DNA from: Gnetum montanum
Taxonomy: Eukaryota; Streptophyta; Gnetopsida; Gnetales; Gnetaceae
Direction: 5' to 3'
DNA length: 62,000 nt
Assembly (NCBI GenBank): GCA_015680685.1
Contig: MNCI01004154.1
Location: forward strand, 584,875-646,874
The position numbers and the translations under genes are program-made. The notes under the pieces are model-generated. The model had not been told where the DNA came from. It was given only the letters and a program-made list of their open reading frames with translations, and did not search any database. The number at the start of each line of letters is the position of its first letter. Positions within the stretch are counted from its first letter, which is position 1. This document shows positions 22,531 to 34,503 of this stretch, one piece after another.

Positions 22531-24159
22531 CTCAAGTTTTTGCTAAGTTTGGATCTATCTTATCATTGAAGATCAATTCAACACATTTGGTACCCTTGGA
22601 CTATGTTCAACACTATTTGGTTGGTCTAAAACATGTTGGATTATTAGATTTGATCTTGAGGTCAATTATTAGATCATATTAGAGTTTTTGGATTATTTTA
22701 ACTTGTTGGCCTATTCGTTGTATTCATCCACATCAACATTTAGTTTGTACTTGTTAAATACTCAAATTTTTGTTATTTATCAAGAACTAGCACTGAATTG
22801 TGTGATTGGTTGTAGATGGGCTCCTGAAAGATGTTTCGTATTTGACACCCACTACTATAGGCCCAATCTTGTAGGACAGTGTGATCCATGCCTCATTAGT
22901 CCATTGTTCAATCACTTCAAAATGTTAAAAGTGTATCTTGGGTGTTGCCTCTACCATCAATCGTGTAATCTAAGACTAATAAATAATTCCATGTGCATGG
23001 TAGTTTGGCATTTGGTTTGGAAATTACTCATGAAAATAATTCACACATTAAAACTAAGTTGATGTTTTTGCAAGTTGATGTGTGAAGTGGACAATTTCAT
23101 GTGCTTAGATTTTCATTTGACATTCAAATTTATGTGTGACATGTAATCTATGATTATTGGATTGTATGTGCTTCACTATCATGTGTTGCAAGCTACCATG
23201 CCTTCATCTCACCACCATGAGACTTGCCCTCAATTTAACTAAAAAAAATGTAACACCTCATATTCCTAATCCCTGGTTTATTCTTAATTATTCTTTCATT
23301 AACCTATCTCTTCTCTGATGCTTTTGTAAATGTAATTATGCTTCTTAAGGATTTGATCTCATGACCTTCCAAGTATTTTATTTATGCATTATTTTTAGAA
23401 TATTTAATAATTATTTTATTAAACCTTGCCTTTTTAAAAATTATGAATTCTTTTTATGAATACTCTTGTTTTAAATTCTTATTTTTGGAAACATCTTGTA
23501 TCTTTTGATAAATATGAATTTATTCAAATTTTTGGAATTTCATTTGGAAATTAGTTATTTCTTGGTGCTTTCTTACTAAAAATAGGTTGATAGGATGGTG
23601 GCACATGTTGTGAATTGACATATTAATATTTTTCAAAAATATTATCTTTTTATAAAACTTACACAAGTTTTATTTTATTTCTTGCTCAAGTGGACTTGGA
23701 CTTTCTAATAATTGCTAGACTTTTGGTTTGCTTTTCTAATTATTGTGAAATTATTTAAAGAGATGTTATTTTGTGAACCATTATTTCTATGTTAACATGA
23801 AAAACCTAGGGATTGTGTATAAAGCTAAGGTTTGTGTTTTACATGCTTTCTCTATCCATTCTTGCTAACCAATCTCTCTACTTGATGATCTTGATATTAC
23901 ATTGGTACTTTAGTATATTTAACTTTGTGTGTTGCAAGTCTTCCAAATTTGTTAAGGTAGAGCAACGAATCTTTGTCACCTTGTTATGATCTCAATGTGT
24001 TATTTATCACCTTTGTAATCCCTTATAAATCAAGCTATTTATGTTACTATAACTCTTGTAACATTCATGTTGTAATTTTAGGATCATTCTGTGCTTACTT
24101 TTGGTTTTCCCTATGTTTTTTAACACATCTATAGTGGAATTTCTCTTAAATGAAAATCA

Positions 24160-24440
24160 TGGTATGTTCACCATGACTCATGGTGAAGACGTCAGTAGAG
24201 ACCATGGGTCATGGTGAGGCCATAGTCCCTAACCATGACTAAACTAGAGGTCGTGGTTTCATAGGTGACTAGAAACTTAAGCCAAGGTGCACAGTTTTTG
24301 AGTTGTGGGGTTCACCACAACTTGTGGTGAGGTCATGGTCTAAACCACAACTTGATCACAAGTGATGGTCAAGCAAAAATGGACAGTAGTGAGTTTCGTG
24401 GGTCATGGCCACTTCGTGTTCTCCATCATGACCTAAATAC
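24160..24440. repeat. Palindrome cluster 2 (ACCATGACTCATGGT type)
   Basis: ACCATGACTCATGGTGAAG, ACCATGGGTCATGGTGAGG, TTCACCACAACTTGTGGTG and AACCACAACTTGATCAC are related to cluster 1, about 1.7-2.0 kb away. The two clusters may be the two LTRs of one decayed element, but the sequences between the motifs do not align clearly by eye. Confidence 0.5.
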
Positions 24441-25305
24441 CAATCATGATCAATCTTTTGCCTCAAATAACAAAACATAGTTAACTCGTGTTATTTCATT
24501 TTAACCTATTCTGTGTCATTTTTTCATCTTTTGGACCATTCCTGATCTCTAGTGCTCAAAATCATGTGTTTTCTGATGTTTCAACATTTATATTATGAAT
24601 TGTAAGGAATTAATGAATTAGCATTGTAAAGAGTCTAGTTGATCTCTAGTACTTAACCAACATCACTTATGATTGTACCTTGAGTAGCATAGTCTATGTG
24701 TCAATGGGTAAGCATTGTGGAGAGTACAATTGGCTATCATACTTGACTCACGTCAGCTAGGTTTGCACATAGGCTATGAGAATGGGCAAACATTGTGGGA
24801 GGACTATTTAGTGAGTCAGTGCCTACTCACATTGCTTATGATCATTCACATGGCAAGTTTCATGATTTATAATGATATGGATAGGTGAACCATAGGGGAT
24901 TTCTTGTAATATTGATTCATCCAAGATCAAGAAAGGATTAGTCAACTAGTCCTTGATGAGAATTTCTAACAACATCTAAGATAGATTGGACCTTTGTGGG
25001 CACACTAGCCATTGTAGCAGTTTAATTTCTAGGGCATTCTCGATTAATCTATTCCCTTTAAATTATATAGATATCATGGTTTTGGTATTATTATCACTTC
25101 TAATCTCATAGATCTTGAGATAGTTTCTTTTCTAGAATGTGGTCCCATCTTACAACTTGTTCTAGGTGTACTAAGGTAGTTGGCTTTACTAGAAGGTAAT
25201 AGGATCTAGAAGCTTGATGATGATGAAGAATGATCAATGGAGATTCTTCCTTGTTTTCAAATTTAGTTTTCTTTTGAGATTTATGTCATGATGAAAATGA
25301 TGTAC

Positions 25306-27936
25306 TTAGATAGATTTATTTTTCTTGGAAATTGTTCCTACCTTGATCCAATGTGTTACACTTTGACTGAGCATGATAGTGGTCAAATTTGGATTTGTAG
25401 AATGTGGAATCTTGGTATTCCTCTGAGGAGTATGTGTAGATGGGGTTGATGTAGGTGAAGTTCCCATCCTTTGAATCCTTTTTGGAATTATTCTAAAAAA
25501 TGGAAGTTTCTTGGATTTAGGTTCATTTATCATCACATCCTCTTGTGTATTGACTACCCTAGTAGCATTCTTTTAGTATAGTTGTGTTGGTAGTTCTCCT
25601 TACATGATCGATGGTGGCATTGATGGTAGGGAGTTAGGAGTTGGAATTGGTGAACTAGATATTGATTGATATGCATAAATTTTGGGATCCATTCACAAAG
25701 TAGTGGGTCTATGATACTCTAGTGGATAGTAGTGAGAGAACATGTGGATTGAAGAATTCCCAAGAGAGATTGAACATTTATCATAATATCCATAAGGATC
25801 TAGTTGTCCATATGAATATCGTTACCTTGGTGGTTGCATTCCCCATGTTTGTGGTTGTTGCCACTATTCCTAGTATTACTCTTGTGGTTGAGGATAAACT
25901 TTGCTTGGATAATATGTTAGTTGGTAAAGATGTCAAAAGTTATCTTGTGGGTAAGGTAATCATCTTGGCATCTATTTCTTAGCAAATCTTGGGTTAATTG
26001 CATATGCCCCAAAATTTTGAAAGGGGATTATAATAGGGAAACATCCTTTAGGATGTTCATATTGGCATAGCTTGCATCCTTCATCATCTTCCTAACTAGA
26101 TTCTATCAATTCTTCCAACTATAGCAACTTGTCCTTTATGTTTGTAGTTTTCTCATTCATTATCTCTTCTTTCCTTCCTTTCTTTGTTTTTTCTTCAAAA
26201 CTTGTTCAATATTTTCCTCTACTATCTAGAGGATGGTAGCAAATTTTTCATCAAATGAATCCCACATTTTCTCTACCTTTTTCGCAATGTTAATGACTAA
26301 TTTTTGGATAGGCAAAGTCTTCTTTTGGATGATGTCCTCCAAAGTTTCTTCTTCCTATCTATCACACGTACTCACATCCCTTTTTCTTATTGTGAGATAT
26401 CTATTGTACTCTTCTACCGATTCTCTCTTCTTTAATTCTCCTTCCTCTTTGGCTACCTAGTCTATTAGTCTTTGAATTTTATGGACTAGCATTTGTGATA
26501 ATTTGTCTGGGGCATATATTCCAAGTGTTTTTCTATTCTTATTCCTTAACCCATCAATGATATTCCTAAGTTTTTCCCTTTGAGAAAACCCATGACCTAA
26601 GCATCTATACAGCAATGAATAATACCTAGCCATTGCCACATCAAGGGATTCATGTGTCCCTTGCTTCTATCCTTGAACTGTGTTTCTCAAATTGGTTAAT
26701 CTAAAATATGTTTAATACTTGTCAGTAAAAAGTTGCAGCGTATACTCCATATTTGGATTATTTCTAGTTCTAAGGATCAGTACCAACTCTCTATTTCTTG
26801 ATGAGATTCTTGGAAAATAAATTTAATTTTTACTAATCATTTTTAATGTTCTGAAGGATACAGGCATGATGGAATGCTTAAAGATGGTGTTATGGATCTG
26901 CATTGTATCCACCATCAAACTTGAAAATGTTATTCATATCCAGTTACTTGATGTGACTATCCCTCAAATGCCTAGTAGGGATATACACTACTTCTCTAAT
27001 GTTAATCATATTACGAGTGGCTAGTAGGGGTTCTTCATAATCATTGGGTTCATAGAATTTGTTGTAGTTATAATCCCTTCAATGCTTATGATGATGTTCC
27101 CTTTTCTCATGTCTGACCCTATCTGTTCTTTGTTCATAGTTATCTTCTACATCATTAAGATAGCTTCTTTTATGTACATGTCTCTCATGATCCCTTCATA
27201 TTTTCCTATCATAGTCTCTTGGTCTTTGTTTCCTCTTGTCAGATTCCATAGATGAACATGAGGAGGAAGAGGAAGTAGTTGGAGAACAATGTCAATTGGT
27301 TCTCCTTCTGTGGCTTTGTGATTCATTCTCTTTTGGTTCTATAGAGGCTTTAGGCCTTGAGCTCTATCTAAGTTTGGAGTCTTCCATATCTTGCTTAGGT
27401 GTTTCTACAAGGGTCAAATGCAATTATATTTTGATAGGTTCCTCTAGAACGATGATCAATAATTATGAATGAGATTCATGAGTTTGGTGGAGTTCTTCAA
27501 TTACAAATGTATTATCATTTGTTTCTACTAGGACATTAGTGTGAGGTACTTTCTCTCCTTTGTTATGCTCATGTCTTGTCTCCATAGCAACATCCCTTAT
27601 CACTTTTTCTTCTATAGGTTGATATGGCTAGGTCATGTGTTTAATGACCTAATATCCTTCTTGTGCATGGCTAAGGTTCAGCCTTATTAGGATCACTTAT
27701 GGCATTGCTGGTGTAGAATGTTCAAGAGGTAAAACAACAGTGTCCTACAAATCTCTCCACCTTAGCTAGTCATGCTAGTGAAAGATAAACATGAAATCAA
27801 GATAGTATCAATCAGTGTGAGCATAGGAAATTCTAGTTTGCATGGGCACACTCTAATCTCCTTTATCATATTCTTTTTCATGACTCTTATGAATTTCTTT
27901 AATAGGTGGTGAATTTTCTTGAAGTATAGAAGCCAT
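25306..27936 (-). pseudogene. gag: E3 gag (broken)
   Basis: Starts at ATG 27936 (MASILQENSPP, compare MASSHK in E4 and MSSSLH in E6). The capsid-like core is at about 26950-26457 (HHLKAFHHAC, RYYSLLYRCLGHGFSQREKL, KTLGIYAPDKLSQML). The zinc knuckle is CKLCQYEHPKGC.P near 26078-26040, of the form CX2CX3HX4C. The last recognisable part is PFFRIIPKRI ... TIMLSQSVTHWIKVG at 25500-25340, equivalent to the linker before protease in E1, E4 and E6. Multiple stops and frameshifts. Confidence 0.7.
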
Positions 27937-28069
27937 ATTACACCTTGATGCTTTTATATGTGTGTGCGTGTGTGTGCATTAAAGAAATTAATTCAAGTAT
28001 AAAAAATAGGATTTTTTAATTCTTGATACAATGAACTCTATAAAATCAATTCTAAGCAAACATTGACAC

Positions 28070-28088
28070 ACCCCTTCCAACGATGCCA
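28070..28088 (-). other. E3 primer-binding site for tRNA-Asp
   Basis: Plus strand ACCCCTTCCAACGATGCCA, followed by one base and the LTR. It matches the tRNA-Asp 3' end apart from a few decayed positions. Confidence 0.65.
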
Positions 28089-28089
28089 A

Positions 28090-29003
28090 TGATGAGTATG
28101 TAGGTATTTCAATGCTCAACCATACAAGTCATGAGCTTTCATGCATAACCAAATTGTGATTCATAAATGGACAATGTAAGTATGCTAGTAGATGATAGTT
28201 GGTTCATGATTGTTGTCTTCTCATGTTGAGTTAGTAAAGTGCGATTAGTATTATTTAACTCTTAGTAAAATGTATGATATCATGATGTTGTAGGCTCAAA
28301 TTACTCCTAAGTGTATTTATAATGAAAATGAGAGTAATATCTTAACCTAAGTAACAGAAAAAATGTAAATCTATCCTATTCTATGGTGATAAGCATCGGT
28401 TCCTAGTTTTTTGGATACATCTTTGGCTCATGTAATCATTACTGGGATTACCAAGTGAATCCACTACCGAGAAAATCAAGTGAAGTCACTACTAGGTTAC
28501 CAAATGATTACACTTAACAATCAAAACTCATTATACTCATTTCACCTTACTAATAAACATGGAAAAATTAAAGTACTTAGAAGATGTAAAGAACTAAACT
28601 AAAGTAAACATATTAAAAGAACGAAAATTAAACTAAGGAAAATGACTAAGTAGAAAATAAAGAAACTGTGTAATGCCATAATGGTGAGAAACAATCTCAA
28701 TCTTTATTTCTGGCCATGAATTTTATCCAAGTACAATCTACTCAAACAAATATTCTATACAATTATTCAACACCACACTATATGCACTCACTCTATTACT
28801 AAGCCTAAGTCACAAAAACAAATTGCAAGAATTTTGCTAAGCATTGGATAGAAGTTGTTCAATTGAGACAACTAAGGGTTGGTATTTATAGTACTAACCA
28901 TGGTCATCTACATTGAATCAACAATGATGTTTGCAAGGTTGTGATGTCATAGATATAATATCATAGATGTGATATCATGGCCTATAACAAAATATTTTTA
29001 TCA
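28090..29003 (-). repeat. E3 5' LTR
   Basis: It opens TGATGAGTATG on the plus strand and shares R/U5 phrases with its relatives (ATGCTCAACCATAC). GATATC-type repeats lie at 28940-28981. The outer end is set at TTTTATCA by position only. Confidence 0.6.
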
Positions 29004-29099
29004 GCTACGATTAAGACTTGTTCATCTCTTAAGTCTAGTTGAATTATCTTAGTCTTGTAGTAAAGAAATCCATTATATATACTTAATCAATAAATTCCT

Positions 29100-30580
29100 A
29101 AGATAATATCATATTCTTCTAAATTCATAATAAATAAATATACACTCTATTTCTTATCATGTATACTCGATGAAAGCTCATTATACTCATATTCTACTAT
29201 GTATTCACTATGGTCCATAGCTTGAACAAATAATGGAATTTCTAAGTTTTCACATGAAAAATGTAATCTTTCTACTACTTGACTATTAATAACATAATTC
29301 TTACTCTTGGATCAAAAATAATAAAGATAGGTTGTGCATAACGTAAAACTTCAGCCTAAACCACAGTGTTAGGATTTCCTCTCGCTCATATAGTATAGAT
29401 ATGATCTTGATTCATAGGTCTTTCATCCATTCATTTATTACTATGAGTTCCTCTATTTTCATGAACCACCCTAGGATTATTAGCAACTCATCTATTTTCT
29501 TGGATAATCCTAGGATTTGGAACCGTAGGTTTTGTTCTCTTGTTTTGCATAATACTCTTCCTTTGAAGTAGCTTTAAATAGTCCTTCTTAATATGGTCAA
29601 CTTATTTACAAGAAATTATTAGATCCTATTGGAATCCTATAATTAAATGTCTAAATTGGTTCATTAAATCTCCTAGGTTGGTATTGGAATAATCCATTAA
29701 ATCCTCAAGACTATTTCTAAACTAGACCATTCATTCTACTAGCGTGCTTTAATTTACCTTGAACAATTCTAGTCATAACTTCATTATTTATTTTCCTTTC
29801 TCTTTGAGTTGCATTCTATATTTGTTCCCTTTTAACAATAATGGTTGTAGCCTATGCTTACTCATAATTATCTAAAGCTAATACTACGTACAATGGTTTT
29901 GATGGAGGGCCTTAATCATTTTACAAATTTCCTAGTATGAATAACGTTGTGTTGTAAAACATGGGAAACATATTCACATAGTTTAGTAAATCTATTAGCA
30001 AAGTTATAGATACACATATATCCCTAAATCAACTAATTAAACTCATCTTCTTTCTTCTATAGGTAGGCTTTAAAGAAATACCTATCTTTTAACACTTTAG
30101 TAAATTGTTCCTATTCTATTTCTTCATCTTTCTAATGTCTAATTCTTTGCTCTACCTCCCACCATCACTTACCTACACCTTCTAATTGATATAAAGCCAA
30201 AGATTGTTTTCTGTACAATGCAAGCTTCCAAAATCTTTCTTCAACTTCTTCAATTATTCTATAATAACACTAGGATTTTCAATGCTTGAGAAGGTAGGTA
30301 GATTTAGCCTTCTAAACCTATGGATTAATCACCTTTTCTTTTTATCATTTTCTTCATTCCTATAGCATTCATTTCGATTTTTTTGATTTTTATTTTAAAG
30401 TAAGATCAAAAATTACTCAAACACTTGATTTTGAGTTACCTAGGATTTTTGAGAATTTTCTAGTGGGATATCATTAATTGATATTGTTCCCTCATTTTGT
30501 ACTGAATCAAATTTAGAGAATATCAAGTAAATCGGACAATTTCTAAAAGAATTTCATCTTATGAAATCCAAGGAAAAATA
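29100..30580 (-). pseudogene. gag: Gag of chromovirus-like gypsy relic (broken)
   Basis: The segment FWKLALYRKQSLALYQLEGV followed by WWEVEQRIR near 30255-30130, then EQFTKVLKDRYFFKAYL near 30120-30060, fits the central part of plant gypsy gag proteins. A remnant of a zinc knuckle (CK.VDHIKKDYLKL) lies near 29620-29570. IFIIFDPRVRI near 29335-29300 sits where a retropepsin active site would be expected. Stops are frequent. The lineage is judged from a few motifs only. Confidence 0.5.
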
Positions 30581-30582
30581 TA

Positions 30583-30595
30583 TGCTTTGACACCA
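30583..30595 (-). other. Primer-binding site, initiator tRNA-Met type
   Basis: The minus strand reads TGGTGTCAAAGCA, close to the TGGTATCAGAGC typical of initiator-Met-primed plant LTR elements. It lies four bases from the TGTAACACC LTR end. Confidence 0.6.
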
Positions 30596-31491
30596 CCCTT
30601 GTAACACCCTTATTAATTATTTATAAAATCCTATAAATAACTAATAGAGATGCTATGAAATCCCAAGGATATGAATTTAACCTTAATTTGCCAATTCAAA
30701 AGAAAGTTTTAAAATAAATAAAAAATTTTAATTAGAAGCATAAATATAGTAGAACAATACAACATAGCAAAAATTTACATTACTTTAATAGATAATTAAA
30801 TATAATTTATTTAAAGAAAAATAAATTTCTTCAGAGCCACAAAAATGTAGATGTTAAAAAAAATTCACTAGTTACATCATAAAATAATGAACAAAATAAT
30901 GATTTCAATGACACTTATTTTACCTCAATCGAACATCTAGAAATAAATATATTCACATTAGAAGTTTACCAAATTAATAAATAAAATTAAATAAAATATT
31001 AATATGTAACAAATAATATTAGTTTTTTATAGAGTATATAGCATGCACCAAAATGGAAATTGATCTTTGCAATGTCATGGTCCAAATGGCATAAACAAAA
31101 ATTTCATAGCTATCATACTTTATTATTAAATCACAAAAATAAGTACATGGCTCAAGTATCTAAAAAGTATACTAAGCTTCTATTTTACAAAAATACAAAA
31201 TATTCAAAATTATTTTTTCCTAGTTTAAAGGGTCCATCTTGTGTAGAATTAACTAATCTTCCATCTCATGTCCCTCCTCTAAGGTTTCCATGACTACTCT
31301 AGGCTTTCTACAATAAAATTTAGGAGTCAAAACCCCTAGAATAAGAAATGTTATTTTATTTCACTCTTCATGAAGTATAAAGATTCTATGCCAAAAGTCT
31401 CAGGATATGAGCTAGGTAAAGGTTTCCAATTAAATATTCAAAATGTTTCAAAAGAAATATAAAACTCCAAACATGTATATTTTCTCTGAGG

Positions 31492-31496
31492 GTCAC
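31492..31496. repeat. Target-site duplication GTCAC, left copy of E4
   Basis: GTCAC precedes the LTR; the second copy is at 38699-38703. The perfect duplication proves that 31497-38698 entered as one unit. Confidence 0.88.
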
Positions 31497-32488
31497 TGAT
31501 GAGTAGCGAGGTACCCCTACACTCAACCATACGAAATGAGCATAGCACGTGTGATCTGGTTGAACTCTGTAGAGTAAATGCCTAAACGTCGCAAGGAACA
31601 CTTGGGGTTAATTAATCATTGTCTTCCCAGACTTACTTGTTGTTGTCACGGTGTATGGTTAAGTAAGTCCAAGGTATATGATTTTTTTGGTCTTTTATGC
31701 TTTATCTCCTATGCTAAAGGGTGAAGGGTTGAGAGACTAAAACTAACTCTAACTACAGCACTAAGTCCTAGCATCATCATCCGTTCCCACTTGTCGTACA
31801 CACCCTAAAATATGCAACTATGGCTACCAAATGCTAATTGTTACTGGGATTACCACATGTAACGCACGTGCTTGAAGCGGTCGTACTGAGGCATCTAACT
31901 AACCTAAGTGTGATGAGTAGCCGATTCCTTGACTAGCCGTACACATCCGTAGATGCTCATAATCAAGTCGTACTCGTCCCACGTTCTAGGGGATAAGGAT
32001 GAGAGAATATAATCACAATGAGTAACCAATTCCTTGGCTAGCCGTACACATTCGTCAATGCTCGTAACCAAGTCGTACTCATGCCGCGTTACTAGGAAAG
32101 CAATAAATAACATTAAATAAACCTATCCATGTACTGCAAGGTTTATCCACAAAGCTCGTCTTTATTGTTGTACACAACTTGCGTTCAGGTACAAAGCTAC
32201 TTAAATAAAGAACCATTCACTTGGGGGTCTCCTACTGCGGGCACATGGAAAATATTCTATCTCTGGGGTGATCAATCCACCAGAGCTTCGCTACTTCTAG
32301 CCTAGGATGAGAAATAAGGGGAGTGCTGCCTCTTATTTATAGATTTGACGGCGGACCGCGATATCACGTATGCGATATCACAGGGGACAACGTGATATCG
32401 TGTACGCGATATAGCAGGGGATGCGATATCATGGCAGTCGCAATATTGCGTACACGATATCGCGACTTGTGCATATCGCGTCTCATCA
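31497..32488 (-). repeat. E4 3' LTR (992 bp)
   Basis: TGATGAG ... TCTCATCA. It contains a direct duplication in the U5/R part (about 31908-31993 and 32018-32099). The U3 palindrome array (32355-32480) has GATATC cores, and a TATA box (TCTTATTTATAG on the plus strand) lies at 32331-32343. Confidence 0.9.
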
Positions 32489-32499
32489 TACCCCCATGA
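32489..32499 (-). other. E4 polypurine tract
   Basis: The minus strand reads CTCATGGGGGTA directly before the LTR, the cleanest polypurine tract in the window. Confidence 0.8.
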
Positions 32500-34297
32500 G
32501 TAAATGAAAACTTGTCCTCAAGTTCCTTACAATAATATTGGGAAGGTATGGAATTATTGAGGGGAATGGAACAAATGGGATGACATGTGAATGGATCATT
32601 ATTACAAGACTTGATAAAACTAGTGTTCATGACAACAAGGGTGAACACCTTATTACATTGACATTAGGCCATAATTGGCAACTAAGAGAAAAGAGGAGAG
32701 AGAAGAGAAGAGAAGAAGAGAGAAGAGTCTTGCTGCTGCCAACGCCTAGATTGCACCTTCCGTTGTCCATCCGTAAGCGCATCATCGATCTTGCTCCTTG
32801 CATAGCTGCTTTAGCGCTGCTCCATTCCAAGTGTTTGCTCCAGATGCATTCTGTTGTTGTATGATTTTCATTTGCACACACAACACAATCATATATTAGC
32901 AAGGGTAATTGAATCAATAAGTAAATAATACCTTGCTTCGGTGTAAGTCCATTGGCTAGGTTGTGGTATGGCTAATATGGATCTCGGAAGATGTAGTAAT
33001 GATGACTACCGAAGGTGTAGGGGTTAGGAAGAAAATCAAAAAAATTTGGGGCTAGGAGAAAAGTGAAAAAAGCAGGCCCCATACCCCCATGACTAATCGC
33101 GAACCTCCGGTAGCGAAAGAATGGAGAAAGAAAGGGAGTAAGGTAGAGAGATAAAAATAGACAGCTAGGACATCAATAAAAGAGATGTCAAGATGGAAAT
33201 GAACAAAATTAAAATTAATTGCAAAATATTAAGGAAAAGAAGTTAACGAATGTTCCAAATAGGAATGTCAGTGGGTCCTCCCCAAAGCAGGCTCATGCCC
33301 TTAATGCCCTGATAGACCCACATTCAAAGAGTCCGTAGGCTCTAGGAATGTCCTTTGGAACAAGATTTAAAGTCTTAACTGAAAGAATTTACCAAAAAGA
33401 AAACAATATATCTACCAAAATATACACTAATGATAGAATCGGCAATGAGGTGAACAATGGAGAGAAGGATGGAGAGAAGAGAAATGGAATGGAATCCCAA
33501 GAACAAGGTGGTGTACAGCCCCTTGTGTGTTTCATGGTTAATGTGACTTGGCAAGTCTCATTCCAACTCCGAGCTCAAACCAACCACTTCTAGTAACTTC
33601 GCATTAATGCATTCGGTTAAACCATCCACATGGATAACAAGGATGCATCTTTAAAGAGCCACCGCCATTCCCACGAAACAAAGGAGACAATGGGAAGTGA
33701 GGAGGGCCTTAGTTAGAGGGAACACTTTTGGTTCCATAACCAGTGCTTGTAGCCCAATTTTATGTTGTCTAAGGGATGTGCTTTGAATCCTCACTTTGGT
33801 TTTTTTTTTTTGTTTTTTTGTTTTTTTGTTTTTTTGTTTTTTGAGTTTTGTGTTTTTATGCGTGGGGACCACACCATACAAAGACTTCTTATTTTTATTG
33901 TCTTAGCTTCCGACAACTAGTTAACATTGAAATGGTAAGAAAACTCAAGAAGAAAAACATCCAAGCACCCAAGAGAATGACCAACACAAAAGCACCAAGT
34001 TCCCTTGAAGTCACACCCTTTGCAATCCTTGAGTCCTTCCTTAGTTTGAGAAATGCCCAGTCACCGATTCATTAAAGTTCTTATTAGAAGGAAACTGTAC
34101 ATTTCCAAGCCAGGAGAAACCATAGAAATTGGTGGATGGATGGATGAAGTGATCTCATTGCCTTCCATATCAAAAGAACATACCTTAGTGTCAACATTGT
34201 AACTTTAAGGTAAAAACCAAACATTGGCAACCAATATGAAAACAATTCATACCATTAGTCTGAACACTTATTATGGGACAAACTTATATGGTGGATG

Positions 34298-34330
<33 letters not shown>

Positions 34331-34503
34331 AGAAAAGTACAATGATGTTGTAAAACAAAAACAAGAAAAAGGTAAAGAAATTTGTAAAACAAAAACAGAA
34401 AAAGTTAAAGAAATTTGTAAAACAAAAACGTGTAAAACAAAAATATTGTAAAACAAAAATGTGTAAAACAAAAACGTGTAAAAGAACTGAGGGCCCCATA
34501 TGA
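32500..34503 (-). other. E4 3' non-coding region with remnant of accessory ORF start
   Basis: A short frame starts at ATG 32871 (MKIIQQQNASGANTWNG) and soon meets a stop. It follows TGCAA where E6 has TGTAG, so the acceptor G seems lost. A PPT-like block (TAGTCATGGGGGTATGGGG on the minus strand) is at 33078-33096, the conserved block GTGGGTCCTCCCCAAAGC at 33271-33300, a T-run with G spacers at 33797-33842, a CA repeat at 34299-34326, and a TGTAAAACAAAAAC tandem series at 34344-34485. No real gene is seen. Confidence 0.6.
34299..34326. repeat. (CA)n microsatellite
   Basis: About fourteen perfect CA units within E4, next to the TGTAAAACAAAAAC tandem series. Overlapping short ORFs here are artefacts of these repeats. 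Confidence 0.95.

Larger units (their letters stand above)
21884..25289. other. Non-coding DNA between E1 and E3
   Basis: AT-rich, with no recognisable protein. The longest frame (22688-23062, plus) has no motif I know and looks like chance. TGTAACACC at 23249, after an A-rich run, resembles the start of another LTR family (compare 30600), but I found no partner. Two palindrome clusters are listed separately. Confidence 0.5.
25290..29003 (-). mobile_element. E3: truncated gag-LTR relic of the same superfamily
   Basis: Minus-strand 5' LTR (28090-29003), tRNA-Asp primer-binding site and gag. The element stops near 25290 in the Pro-rich region that precedes protease, with no polypurine tract, 3' LTR or target duplication visible. 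I infer loss of the 3' part by deletion or recombination. The outer LTR end (TTTTATCA at 29003) is uncertain. Confidence 0.65.
29004..31491 (-). mobile_element. Gypsy relic of another lineage (gag and 5' LTR)
   Basis: A minus-strand fragment with gag-like sequence (29100-30580), a primer-binding site of the initiator-Met type at 30583-30595 and an LTR beginning TGTAACACC at 30600 and running right until E4 breaks the region at 31497. It lacks RT and integrase, being cut on the left by E3. Both the primer and the gag differ from E1-E6, and resemble chromovirus-type gypsy elements. Confidence 0.55.

Noticed and set aside
22688-23062. Plus-strand ORF of 124 codons
   Set aside because: No known motif, biased by AT-rich sequence, lies between palindrome clusters and has no sign of conservation; probably chance.
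31904-32113. Minus-strand ORF with two similar halves (HEYDLVTSI..CVRLAKE / DEYDLIMSI..CVRLVKE)
   Set aside because: It is a translation of the direct duplication within the E4 LTR; no independent sign of coding.
33651-33881. Lys/Gln-rich ORF (KKQKNKKTKK)
   Set aside because: It is a translation of the T-run with G spacers in the E4 non-coding region.
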